Shown: positions 31,283 to 40,810, counted from the stretch's first letter. The stretch is 64,000 nt of DNA from Morinoia aosen (GCA_030386875.1 CM059575.1:40826859-40890858), one strand, 5' to 3'. Program-made: numbers and translations. The notes: generated by a model from the letters alone, not told the origin.

Positions 31283-33826
31283 AGATGAGGTAACCCCGGT
31301 CTGATTTTTGCCTTGTGTGACAAGAGCACTGTAGTGATCGTTTTTACGATGGAGCAGTAGTGGGGGGTTATTATTTGATAACTCTGAAATGGGAACGACT
31401 GATATTTTAAAAACACAATGATCCTGTTCATCCAGGACGAGAAGTTTTTGGCCTGTCACATTTGAAATGATTAGTGGTATAAGGTCTACAGCAGCTTGGT
31501 CAAAATGTTTTTCATCAATGTAATTATCTATGAGGTTTTGCATGTCTCCACTGTTCTTGGCGACAAACTTAGCGTATGTGCTGTTGTTTGCTTTACTCTC
31601 TGTTTTGATTGCAGCCTTTAGGGAATTGTAATTCCATTTTGATGCTGGTTGTTTTGTAAGTAGATGAGCTACTGCGTGGAGGAGGCAGTGTCCATCGGCT
31701 TTGGTGGGAATCAGTTTTATGTTCCATGATCGTTTCAATTCATCCATTGTGGAATTCATGCGTTCATAAATGGGGCTGGAGACGTTTTTTTTCGCACTTT
31801 TTACATCATTAAGAGGTTCTGAGAGGTGCGGGGAATTTACGTTTTTCTGGTTCTGAATTCCCGCTCTGTGGTGATTTCTTGTATGGGGATTTGTAGAGAA
31901 CTGAGAAATGCTCGTGTCAATTATATTTTTCTGGTGATGATTGTGCATACCGTTGGGTAGTGAATTTTCCATCGATTGTCGACTGCAATTTTGCAGCGAT
32001 TTCTCTCTTCCTGTTGATTTCACTGCTTCCGAGTATGTGATTGGCTGTTGATTTATACTCGTGTCTAAGAGGGGCTGTTCATCCTCTTCATCAGCATTGG
32101 ATAGCAATGAAAACCTATTTTTTGTAGGCACTCCGCAATTGTTTGTGGCGGATGATGGAGAGGGCTTGTTATATGAGGGCAAACATCGGGAGGAGAGGGG
32201 AGGAGAGGGTTTGTTATACGAAGGCAAACATCGGTTTATGCTGCTGGAGGTTTCACGTGGATAGGCGGTCAACTTAGAACAATCATTCAACTCATTTTGC
32301 TGTTTTGCATAATCATTAGAGTATTCAATTTCTTCATTCAGATCATGGGAGTTTCTGATACAGGAGATAAAATGTGAAGTTAGTCTCAAAGGTGATTTTA
32401 GAGCAATTTGTTGAAGAAAATGATGCGTGTCTTCTGGCGTAACGGGCCAAGTGCGGACATTGTTGTAAGCTTCATTGACAGGACCGGTTTTTACATTTGC
32501 TCGCAGCGGAATCAGTTTAAGACCAATTTTTCTGCACAGGCTCGATGACATGTACAATTGCTGCCCACTGCAGGAACTCACTACATAAATATGAGAAAAA
32601 AGATTCTTTGTCATGATCAGATTTTTTAACTTTGTGAGATTTTGGGACGAGAGGCTCAAACCTTTGAAACTAATTATATAGTTCCTGAAAGGAGGTGCGC
32701 GTTCAATCTCATCATAGAGATCATTCAGACGTTCCGAAGTTATGGTCTGAATCCTGCATGCGCTATCAATGTCATCTCTGTTGATTTTTGTGAGACTATT
32801 GTCTCCAACGAAAAAAGTGTCTAGAGGGGATTGCGCATAATGATGGTTACTCGCAGCTACCACCGGCGTAAAATCATGAGCGCTGATACAATAATTTAAA
32901 GCAAAAAGCTGTTCTTTAATCATTTGAATATTTGATACAGTGGAAAAAATCGACGCTGGGCTTGGGGGACAATTTTGTCTCAGAGCTTTATTGAGAAATG
33001 CAGCTGTAAGAGACAGCATGTTATTTATTTCGTGAATAGTTTGGGAACTGGTCATTTGGAGAGGATGTAAGTACCCATCAAAAGCGATAGCAGGTCTGTT
33101 TGTGTTGTTCTCCACTGAAAATCTTAAGTTATCCTCGCAGTTTACGCTCTGAGGTACTTTACTGCCAGTGTCAGCTGCCGCGCATGCATTTTCAAACCTA
33201 ACTCCACCGCCTGAAAGGACTACACACAATTGATCATTAAAATTATAATTAAAATTACCCGTTTTACTCTCTGACTGGTTCCTCACAACGAAAATTTTAT
33301 CGCGTTCCAACGTTGACGTTGACGTTGGTGTCGTCGTCGTTGGTGAACAATTTTGAGCTTTCTCAGTGACGCAGGACAGGGGAGATGCCGCCATGACGCA
33401 ATCGTTGGGACGAGACGAAGAAGCTAGCGGTGGTGCTGTGGCAGCTGGCGCCAGTGATGAGGTACAAGCAGCGCTTGGCAGATTTTCGTCAAAGACGGGC
33501 GACTCTGCTGCTCGATTCTTTGTCGGGCACCTCTCCGTCAATTCTCTCTCGGTCGGCACTGGTGATGTTTTGAGAGTTGCGGTGCTTTCGTCGACGTCAT
33601 ACCGTTTCTCTGTCGGAGTTTTTGTAGTCATTGTGAGCGGCTTAGGCTTTTGAACGAGCGATTTTACACGCGAGAATTTTGGTGGTTTTTGCTTTCGATT
33701 TCTGAACGGTTCAGATATATTCCGCTTTTTGGGGTTTGAGTTTTCATGCGGCGCTGTTTTGAGGGATGTTATTTCCCCAGATAAAGCTGCTTTCCGAGTA
33801 GCTGAGCGAGTTTCGTAATGAGACAT
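31280..33826 (-). CDS. LINE-A copy 2 ORF1 with OTU-type cysteine protease domain
   Basis: An open frame of 848 codons from the ATG complement at 33824-33826. Residues 1-250 are Ser/Thr/Pro-rich. A conserved central region holds SQTIHEINNMLSLTAAFLNK and RTWPVTPEDTHHFLQQIAL. A polar, Ser-rich part follows, then the OTU domain at about 700-845. Asp711 and Cys714 lie in ADGHCLLHAVAHLL and His831 in NDHYSAL; the Cys-His spacing of 117 fits OTU proteases. The domain ends about 15 residues before the UGA. OTU domains occur in deubiquitinases and in the polyproteins of some RNA viruses, and have been noted in a few retroelements. Possible roles are processing an ORF1-ORF2 fusion or removing ubiquitin. 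No classical RNA-binding motif was seen. Confidence 0.85.
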   Translation of the reverse strand: MSHYETRSATRKAALSGEITSLKTAPHENSNPKKRNISEPFRNRKQKPPKFSRVKSLVQKPKPLTMTTKTPTEKRYDVDESTATLKTSPVPTERELTERCPTKNRAAESPVFDENLPSAACTSSLAPAATAPPLASSSRPNDCVMAASPLSCVTEKAQNCSPTTTTPTSTSTLERDKIFVVRNQSESKTGNFNYNFNDQLCVVLSGGGVRFENACAAADTGSKVPQSVNCEDNLRFSVENNTNRPAIAFDGYLHPLQMTSSQTIHEINNMLSLTAAFLNKALRQNCPPSPASIFSTVSNIQMIKEQLFALNYCISAHDFTPVVAASNHHYAQSPLDTFFVGDNSLTKINRDDIDSACRIQTITSERLNDLYDEIERAPPFRNYIISFKGLSLSSQNLTKLKNLIMTKNLFSHIYVVSSCSGQQLYMSSSLCRKIGLKLIPLRANVKTGPVNEAYNNVRTWPVTPEDTHHFLQQIALKSPLRLTSHFISCIRNSHDLNEEIEYSNDYAKQQNELNDCSKLTAYPRETSSSINRCLPSYNKPSPPLSSRCLPSYNKPSPSSATNNCGVPTKNRFSLLSNADEEDEQPLLDTSINQQPITYSEAVKSTGREKSLQNCSRQSMENSLPNGMHNHHQKNIIDTSISQFSTNPHTRNHHRAGIQNQKNVNSPHLSEPLNDVKSAKKNVSSPIYERMNSTMDELKRSWNIKLIPTKADGHCLLHAVAHLLTKQPASKWNYNSLKAAIKTESKANNSTYAKFVAKNSGDMQNLIDNYIDEKHFDQAAVDLIPLIISNVTGQKLLVLDEQDHCVFKISVVPISELSNNNPPLLLHRKNDHYSALVTQGKNQTGVTSS

Positions 33827-35651
33827 TGTGAAGTTGTATTGGATGAGTGAATAAAGGTGAAGATAATTCAAAATTTTGTTCACTGTGTAGCTGTTACGGA
33901 GTGAGTAACGATCGTCTTGGGTAGAAGGGTAATAGTTTACACATGAGTGAGGGCTAGCTTCTCATTTAGAATTTGAAACACTAAAAAATATTGCCATAAA
34001 AACATCACCTAAAAAACGTCACCAAAAAAATAAGAAAATAGAGTTGCCCTTAAATGCTGGAGAAAGGAGGCGAGGAACTGGGAGAGCGTTGGTCGGCCGT
34101 GAAATAATGACGACAATGACGTACGTTCAGACTTATGCAGGTTGACACATTTTACTCATTCAGTTTCTCAACGTTTCATAATAGTAATCCCTCTTTCACT
34201 TTTTATGTCATTGTTCACCAAAGTTAACTGGTGGGCCACAATTTCACCAAAAGAAAGTTAATTTTATTTATTCAGCGGAGGTTGAAAATTGGGTGATTAA
34301 CTTTTGACAAGAAAGATAGCCATCATTGAAATATTTGCGAATGAGAGATTGCATTGCTTGTTCGCATTTGAAAACGAAAAAGACCGCCTTTTAATGCCAG
34401 ACGAAGAAAAGCCGCCCGTAAGACAGAGGGGGAGGGGTAGAGGAAAAGAGAAGGTTTAGTAGACAGAGACGGGGGGGGCGTTGAGCAGGATGCGTGCGGT
34501 GATCCAGCTTGGCGTTTCTCGCTCGTCTGCTTGTGAAGAAATCAATACAATTTTTTTCCGTGTAAAGATTGCTATGGTGAGCTATCCAAAAGACGTCATA
34601 TTGCCGAAAATTCGCCTTACGTTGTGGAATTATGTTCTAGCAGTGAACACAGATTTAACACGTTGACTGCGACACGACCCACCGGTGGGTCGTGCTTAGG
34701 TTTTTCCTGCTGCGAAACGACCCATCGATGGGTCGTTTTGAAAAATTCTAACAACCTTTCTAAATTAGTGGTATTTAACAGGCCCAGTTAATGTTTGATA
34801 TTTACAAATTTGCTTATCACTTTTGACTTTAAATTCAAGTTGAATATTGAACTTCGGTTTAACCCATCGCAACTAACGTGTTAAGTTAGCCACTATTACA
34901 GCGTGGCAATTCTTACAAGGAAAGGGTAGGCTGGGGGGAGGAAGGGGTGCGGGCGCAGACTTGGCGTGGCTGAGCCCTCATAGAGCTCTATTGTTTCAGG
35001 GTTTCACATTTTATTCACTCATTTTGCAACCTTCAACCTTTACAGAAAATATTTTCTCTAACTCACTATTTACGTCACTGTTTCACCAAAAGTTCTCAAT
35101 AAAAGGACAGAGTTACTTACTGGTAAAGTAATTTGAACACAATTTTGAGGATTAAGGGTCAAAATTGAGCGTCATAGACACTCAACATAGTTTTTTTTGT
35201 TGCAATAACTGATAAAATAACAAAAAAAAATTTATCACTGTGTTTTATGTTTGTCTTCACAAAATTCAAATTTGCTAGAGCATCGGACCTTTTTTGTTTT
35301 CATGCTGGTATTCGTGGTACGTTTGTTCTATATGCGGAAGAGGGAGGAGCAGGTGTTGCGGTTGACCAGGGAGGGAGCCTACACCGAGGGTCGAGGGTCG
35401 CTACACAGACTTCGAGTGGAGACAAAGTTTACAGAAAGCACCAGTCTGTTTTTGCACGATTAAATTGGTCACAAATGATTGTACTTGATTACTGTTTCTC
35501 ACTTTTGCGATTCAATGAGGTAGAAAGCACATTCACAGATACTCAGTTCGAGTTTGGGGTTTTGGGAAAGTTTCGTTCCCTTACATTTTGAAATGTTTGA
35601 CGCCACGTTTACGCGGAGCATCAGTTCACCTCCGCACTCCGCACCGCACGC
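33827..35651 (-). promoter_or_regulatory. LINE-A copy 2 5' UTR / presumed internal promoter region
   Basis: Longer than in copy 1, partly because of an inserted MITE (34655-34884). Motif blocks recur inside it: sequence near 34140-34260 (ACATTTTACTCATTCA, TTCACCAAA) resembles that near 35005-35110 (ACATTTTATTCACTCA, TTCACCAAAAG). This suggests duplicated 5' monomers as in some mammalian L1s. Open frames here (35247-35591) are not supported by copy 1. Confidence 0.5.
34655..34884. mobile_element. piggyBac-like MITE (TTAA-flanked)
   Basis: A 222-bp element between two TTAA sites (34655-34658 and 34881-34884). The ends are inverted: CACGTTGACTGCGA on the left and the complement of CACGTTAGTTGCGA on the right. 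TTAA target sites are characteristic of piggyBac transposons. LINE-A copy 1 lacks the insert at the matching place (about 16045). Inside are two perfect palindromes, 34673-34694 and 34715-34738. There is no ORF. Confidence 0.8.
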
Positions 35652-36134
35652 ACAAAGACTAACAATTTAACGCTCAATGCGAATAGGGATTACAGTCGAT
35701 TTTTTAAAGGTTAAAATCTAAAACAGTTGCGATTGGCGTCCTTTGCACGGCTTAAAGGGCCGTTTACACTAGGGGACATTTCGGCTGTGAGGCGCGACAC
35801 GTGTATACGAGGCTCACCACTGAATTTCATATTTGAGTGTGTTTACACGAAGTTTCCTATTCGCCACGGTAGTTACGAGGCTCTTGAGTGTCGCGGATTA
35901 CGAATTCGATCAGAGCGAACAGGAAACTTCGTATAAACACACACAAAGATGAGCCTAAAGTGGAGAGCCTCGTATACACGTGTCGCGCCTCACGGCATGC
36001 AGAAATGTCCCCTAGTGTAAACGGCCCTTTAAGCCGTGCAAAGGACGCCAATCGCAACTGTTTTAGATATTAACCTTTAAAAAATCGAATGTAATCCCTA
36101 TTCGCATTGAGCGTTAAATTGTTAATCTTTTTGT
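35652..36134. repeat. 480-bp palindrome (main body of the foldback element)
   Basis: The left arm (35658-35860) and right arm (35909-36130) are reverse complements with few mismatches. Long shared blocks include GGGCCGTTTACACTAGGGG, AGGCGCGACACGTGTATACG and the GATTGGCGTCCTTTGCACGG region. The non-pairing centre is about 35862-35908. The transcript or single strand would fold into a very long hairpin. Confidence 0.92.
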
Positions 36135-36371
36135 AGAATCTTTCATAGAGTTGGTCTTCTATGTTCCGTTGAAGGCTTTTTAATATCTTTAGCAATGGTT
36201 AGCAATGCTAACCTGAGCTCAAAGTTGTGCCTCAGTGTGATGGACACTTCAGGAGTCAAGAATGAAAGACGTATATAAAGATAAAGTAAAGAAATGCTCA
36301 TGTAGAGCAGAAGCAAATAAGAATTAAGGGTTAGATTGTTAAGTTTAAAGAATTACCTAGAGACCTAGATA

Positions 36372-36670
36372 ACTTCTCCGTGGTACAGTGGTTAAGGGAT
36401 CAGCCTTGTATGTTGGAGACGAGGGTTCGTATCCCGGCGCTGGCGCGGAGATTTTCCCCGTTGGGTATAAGGGAAAGCTCAAGCACAATACCCCACTCAA
36501 CCCAGGTGTCGGAAATGGGTACCGGCTTTACGGGGGAACCGTCATGGTGTCCTATATATAGGGTTAGTCATAAGACATTTGAAAAACCAATGCTTAAGAT
36601 CATATGTATCAGGCTTGATTGGAAATAAAGCTTCACAAAGATGCCGATGTTTGTTTTTGTTTTTTTGCTT
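36372..36670 (+). mobile_element. tRNA-derived SINE with LINE-A-like 3' end
   Basis: The first 75 bases resemble a tRNA: acceptor-like arms CTCCGTG (36376-36382) and CGCGGAG (36444-36450), box A TGGTACAGTGG (36381-36391) and box B GGTTCGTATCC (36424-36434), i.e. an internal RNA polymerase III promoter. A body of about 130 bp follows, then AAAACCAAT...ATTGGAAATAAAG (36583-36629) and a T-rich TTTTTG-type tail. The CCAAT/ATTGG arms followed by GAAATAAA match the 3' end of LINE family A, so this SINE probably uses that LINE's enzyme. It has no coding capacity; short open frames across it are chance. Confidence 0.82.
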
Positions 36671-37384
36671 AACTTACAAGCTGTCCGCTGGCAGGCCCCA
36701 GGTAATGATATCAAAGAAGGTATTTAAGTAGTTAATTTGAGCCAAGGAGGCTCTTAATCAATAAAGAATTCAAATCACACGCACACTCACATTCACTCAA
36801 TTATAGCAAGAAATAGGTTAATTACGCAGAGTAATATAGGTAGAGAAAGTGGTAGAAATTAAGTCGGCCAGTAACCGCCGAAGCAATAAGCAAGGAGAAG
36901 GATTAAGTATTTAACATTGAAATGGAAGTGGGCGAGGAAAGCACGTAGGATAGTTAGACACCGCAGGTCCAGCGCAGCAGGATCGACATCGACGGCCAGG
37001 CAAGTCAACCAGAGACGCCCACTGGACACATTCACTCGCTGGTAGAGCTCGCTCCTAGCTCACTAAGTGCGGCGATTACAGCACCGAGGACGCCAATATA
37101 AAATTGTATCTAAATAGTAAGGCACACATCAACGTATGCTAAGGTATAAAGGTTCAAAATATTTCTATCTAAAAACTGCAAAGGCAACTCGCAGCTCACC
37201 TGCCCGAAGCCACGCTGAACTGCAACAAAAGGTCAAACCTCAATGCGTCTATCAGGGCAATGGGGAGTGTTAGAATTCTTCATAATATGTACTCTAAATT
37301 TACATAATATGTACTCTAAAGTTCATAAAGTGTATTCTAAAGCCCAGCGTTCTCAGCTACTCTGGACGTAAGACTACAGCAGGT
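36671..37384. other. No gene recognised; short tandem repeat at 37280-37340
   Basis: About 700 bp without a coding pattern. Three imperfect copies of an 18-24 bp unit built on CATAATATGTACTCTAAA lie at 37280-37340. The stretch may be part of a degraded element, but nothing identifies it. Confidence 0.4.
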
Positions 37385-38225
37385 AGAACATACGTACTGT
37401 AATTCACAACGCGAACAACTTTAACTGGTAAACCAGACAGGAGCCCATAGCTGGGTCAGCTTATCCTTAAAGCGGAAAAGGGAACCGATTGTAAAACTAT
37501 TAACCAGAATAGAATGAACTTTTAAGTTGTGGGAAAAATTTATTGATTAGGAGTTGAAACTCCTGATTCAACTCTATGTCCAAAGTAAGGAATCTTAAGA
37601 AAAAACTTCTGTTGATTACATGATAGGGTGCTGGACTGTGATCATAAAATTTTGACAAAAATTCACCAATTTGTTTATACGATAGTGAATAAACGAAAAC
37701 CATTATTAAGAAAAAACTGTCGTAAAAAATCGAATTCTTGAAATAAATATTGGAAGTTAGTACAAACTCTAAACGCTCTATGGATGAGGATTCGATTGCC
37801 GCAGAGCTTAAAAGGGTTCGCACAAAAACTAAAATAATTAGTGCCCGAACCCGAAAAAGTGTCTTGCCTATAAACACAGCATTGAAAAGGATTATCAACT
37901 CACAAGGGGTTAACCCGTGCTCAATCCATCTATCTGCTGGTAGTATTTGTTGTTGAAAATGAAAAAAGAATTGCAAACGGCTAGTACTTATAATTTCTGC
38001 ATAATGTTACAAGAAAACCCCATGAAAACCGAACAACCAGAGGATAATTTAGCTGCTCACATTTCAACGGTCTCAACCAACGAAACAGTTAACAAATTTT
38101 TGACGTCGAACGAAACCATGAAAAGGTCATTTGCACTATTAAAAACTGATAAACATTCAATAAACGACCTAGAGTTGTCAGAGGTAAAACAGTCAGTAGT
38201 AAGAGATTTCAAGATTTGAACATAA
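37385..38225 (-). pseudogene. Penelope-like element RT fragment (minus), locus 1
   Basis: Read on the minus strand from 38225, the frame gives LTTDCFTSDNSRSFIECL, then FMVSFDVKNLLT (the palm block typical of Penelope-like RTs), then near 37960 a degraded YQQIDG...G block, and from about 37740 a C-terminal part ending in a cysteine-rich region near 37390. That last part is clearly homologous to the plus-strand copy at 38770-39110. Multiple stops and frameshifts are present. Penelope-like enzymes combine this RT with a GIY-YIG nuclease, most of which is missing here. Confidence 0.75.
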
Positions 38226-39110
38226 TATTAGGCTGGGTAAAACTCGAGGTGTTAAAGACAGAAAAATTGGCCTGAATTAAAATCTGGTGGAGAACTCTGG
38301 TTTATTGATTTTTAGGAAAACCACACCAAGGGTAAAGGTGGGGTCCTGGTTAATAAAATTAGGTACGTTGAGAACATGAATATTATTTTGTGCGGGGATC
38401 GAAAATTAAAAAAAATACTGAGCCAATATACAAATTTTCAATGCGTATCGAGGATAAAATGATTTTTTTATAACACTTGAAGAACGATGCTTCTATGTGT
38501 AAAGGTGATTACAGCAAACACCGTGCGACCGGCAAGGGACCCTATACTTTGTATGGTCTTCCTAACATCTATAAACCAGATTTCTTTGCCAAATTCCAGT
38601 TTAGGTCAATTTCTGCTGCCTTTAACCCTCCGAGTAACAACCTGGCCAAATATTTTGTTCCATACTTGAAACTCCTGACTACTAATTGTTTTACTGTTGA
38701 CAAGTCTAGGTAATTTTTAGAATGTTTATCAGGTTTTAAAAATGCAGTTGACCTGTTCATGGCTTCGTTTTTTTCTTAAGAATAGTTTTCCATTTTTTAC
38801 TTTTGATAACAAATAGGTAAATTTTTGTCAAAGATTTATGATCACAAGCCAGCATTTCATGTAATCAACAGAAGTTTTTTCTCAAGCTTCCTAACTTCGG
38901 ACACCAGTCGGTTAAATTGAATCAGGAGGTTCAACTCCAAATCAATAATTTTTTCCCAGAACTTGAAGTTCACTCTTTTATTGTCAACCATTTTAGATTC
39001 GGTTCCCTTTTCCACTTAAAGATAAACTGCCCTTTACTGTGCGCTTGTCTCTGGTTTAGTTGTTTACGTTGTGAATTACGGTACGTAGGCTCTATTATTA
39101 TATTATTATT
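38226..39110 (+). pseudogene. Penelope-like element RT fragment (plus), locus 1
   Basis: Starts with a damaged KPDKG-type block (GKGGVLVNKIRYVENMNIIL near 38330-38390), continues with YGLPNIYKPDFFAKFQFR and NNLAKYFVPYLKLLTTNCF at about 38550-38700, then after a deletion near 38775 the C-terminal part with SCLRCELRYVGS, the beginning of a GIY-YIG nuclease, up to about 39090. It joins LINE-A copy 3 at about 39110. Several frame breaks are present. Its 5' end abuts the 5' end of the minus-strand fragment. Confidence 0.8.
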
Positions 39111-39440
39111 CGCCATTCAATCCCTGGTGTTATCGCGCATTGGCTACTGCAGCCTAGTATGGAGAAACTTACCTCAATACCTTCAAAGGGATTTACAAAA
39201 GTGCACCAACTTCACAGCCAAGGTAGTGTGCAACGGTAATTTCAAAAAAAGTGATCACGTAACCCCTCTCCTTTATAAACTCGGCTGGATTCCTATCCAA
39301 GAAAGGCTCCATCCACCCACTGTAACCAACCAAAAGCCGAACAGAAACATTAATGTCTTAACTATCGTTCATCTCACATAGGGCAGAAGGCTCTGTCAAT
39401 ATCAGGCGCCTTACTGTGGAATAAACTTCTCTTGAGTATT
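39111..39440 (+). pseudogene. LINE-A copy 3 ORF2 C-terminal fragment
   Basis: Encodes AIQSLVLSRIGYCSLVWRNL and NFTAKVVCNGNFKKSDHVTP as in the other copies. An internal deletion of about 75 bases then removes the segment between the ERL and HPPTVTNQ blocks, and the frame is lost near 39360-39375. It is non-functional, and its catalytic domains were never copied. Confidence 0.88.
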
Positions 39441-40174
39441 AAAATCCCTCAAAGACCGAGAGAATTTAAAGCCAAAATTACTCGTCATCTTACGTCTCAA
39501 CAATAATTCTTAGTTACAGAACATACTAAATAAGTATTGACGAATCTCATTTGCCTGGTATCTCCATTGCTGAATAATCTCCCTTGCTCATTGTTTTATG
39601 ATTCAGGACATTACACAACAGTTTTAAAGTATGCGTAGGTATTATGATTTGGTCGTCTATACGCTAGGATTTGCTAACATGCTTACTTGTATATGTGTGT
39701 GCGCATATGGGTGTGCATTTGTGCACATAAATCTGTGTGCACTGGACTGACAAATAGCATATAAACTATACATACCGCCTTTTTTCACTTCCAACTTCCT
39801 TATTTCCAACTTCCAACTTCCATAGACATTCTGCACCATATTTCAAAGATAATGTGATTTTTTCCTAATATGATAATGAAGCCCTTATACGGCATTCATG
39901 TTTTCTTTCTTATTAAGTTCAAAAATGCTCTTGTTAAGCTAGTTTAGTGCAAATTATCATACCATTTCCTACGCTCTAGAGCAGTGGTTCCCAACCTTTT
40001 TCAGCTTGTTACCCAATTTAGCATGCCACATTAAGCATGTTACCCCTTTCACAAAATGTTGCCAACATCAATATATATATATATGGCTAAACCAAAACAC
40101 TAGAGATAATTTCTTTTATTTATTGTATTAGTACATTTTGCATCTCTAATGACTCCCCAAAGATGTCAAGAGCA

Positions 40175-40810
40175 TCAGTGAGATGGTTGGAGTTGCATAT
40201 TTGAAGCTAGTAGAGGAATTCTTGGCTTCGTGGTTGAAAGTGCCAGCCTGGCATCGTTTGCAACATTCAAGCGAGTCCTCCTTTTTGTTTTCATCCCCAG
40301 CACAGTTGAGAACCCCTTCTCGCACAGATACGTTGTTGAGAATGATACCAACAACTGCAAGGCTCTCTTGGACAGAGTTGGCGAGTCGGCTAGTCGTGAA
40401 ATCTAAAAGGAATCTGCCTTTTTGTTTTGGAATTTGATTTTCAAGGCTTCATTGGCTCGCATTGTGATCCACTCCTCCTTTGCAGGGAAATCATCATCAT
40501 GATTGGCCTCATCAGGTACAGAGAAGAGATGAATGAGCCACTGAAGACTGGCTGTTTCTCGGTCACTCTCTGGAAAGTAGTGATGCATGCTTGTTTAAAG
40601 CCCCTTCAAATGGTCGCTCATCTCTTTGTTGATGGTCTGTAGAAGAGATCTAGTATCATGACTATTCTCCTCAACAAACTGGTCTAGGGTGGGGAACTGG
40701 GTGATCACTCCTTTATCCAAGCGCCGAATCCAGAGTCTCAGTTTCGCCAGAAATGCAGCCACAGTGTGACGGGCATCAATGACAGTCGTGTTTCGGCCCT
40801 GGAGTTTAAA
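40175..40810 (-). pseudogene. hAT transposase, C-terminal half
   Basis: Three open pieces on the minus strand in order: LFKLQGRNTTVIDARHTVAA (from 40810), YFPESDRETASLQWLIHLFS (about 40575-40510), and the dimerisation region with STTYLCEKGFSTVLGMKTK and LRLALS-like NDARLALSTTKP (40345-40215). YLCEKGFS followed by KTK is the C-terminal signature of ZBED5/FAM200-type hAT transposases. The pieces are in different frames, so it is a pseudogene. It continues the fragment at 45849-46090 across the inserted LINE. Confidence 0.88.

Larger units (their letters stand above)
26289..35651 (-). mobile_element. LINE family A, copy 2 (full length, best preserved)
   Basis: A minus-strand element of about 9.4 kb. 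It has a 5' region (35651-33827, including a piggyBac-like MITE), ORF1 with OTU domain, ORF2 with endonuclease and RT, a 3' UTR with a tandem duplication, a terminal stem-loop and a (CTTT)n tail at 26291-26336. The insertion point in the foldback element is marked by an ACAAAAAG / ACAAAG-type overlap. Both ORFs are open for nearly all their length, with one frameshift near the ORF2 end. It is the best reference for the family in this window. Confidence 0.9.
26225..36195. mobile_element. Palindromic foldback element, interrupted by LINE-A copy 2
   Basis: 26225-26288 (about 63 bp) is the inverted copy of 36131-36195 with only about three differences. On the right it is continuous with a 480-bp palindrome (35652-36134). 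Reading the right arm outward-in gives GATTCTACAAAAAG then ATTAACAATTTAACGC; on the left, GATTCTACAAAAAG stops at the LINE tail and CTAACAATTTAACGC resumes at 35658 on the other side of the LINE. The simplest reading is one palindromic element of about 610 bp with LINE-A copy 2 inserted in its left arm. The ends begin AAGATATTAAAAAG and are flanked by TA on both sides, hinting at a Tc1/mariner-type MITE. There is no ORF. Confidence 0.75.

Noticed and set aside
34481..34666. 61-codon open frame near the MITE
   Set aside because: It lies antisense in the LINE-A 5' UTR and crosses into the MITE end; no homology.
35247..35591. 114-codon open frame in the LINE-A copy 2 5' region
   Set aside because: Copy 1 shows no matching open frame, and the composition is like untranslated sequence.
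26225..36195. 63-bp flanking repeat as target duplication of LINE-A copy 2
   Set aside because: The two copies are inverted, not direct, so they are arms of a palindrome and not a target-site duplication.
36376..36450. Functional tRNA gene
   Set aside because: tRNA-like arms and boxes A/B are present, but box B deviates from consensus, the sequence runs straight into a SINE body with a LINE-like tail, and there is no terminator after the tRNA part.
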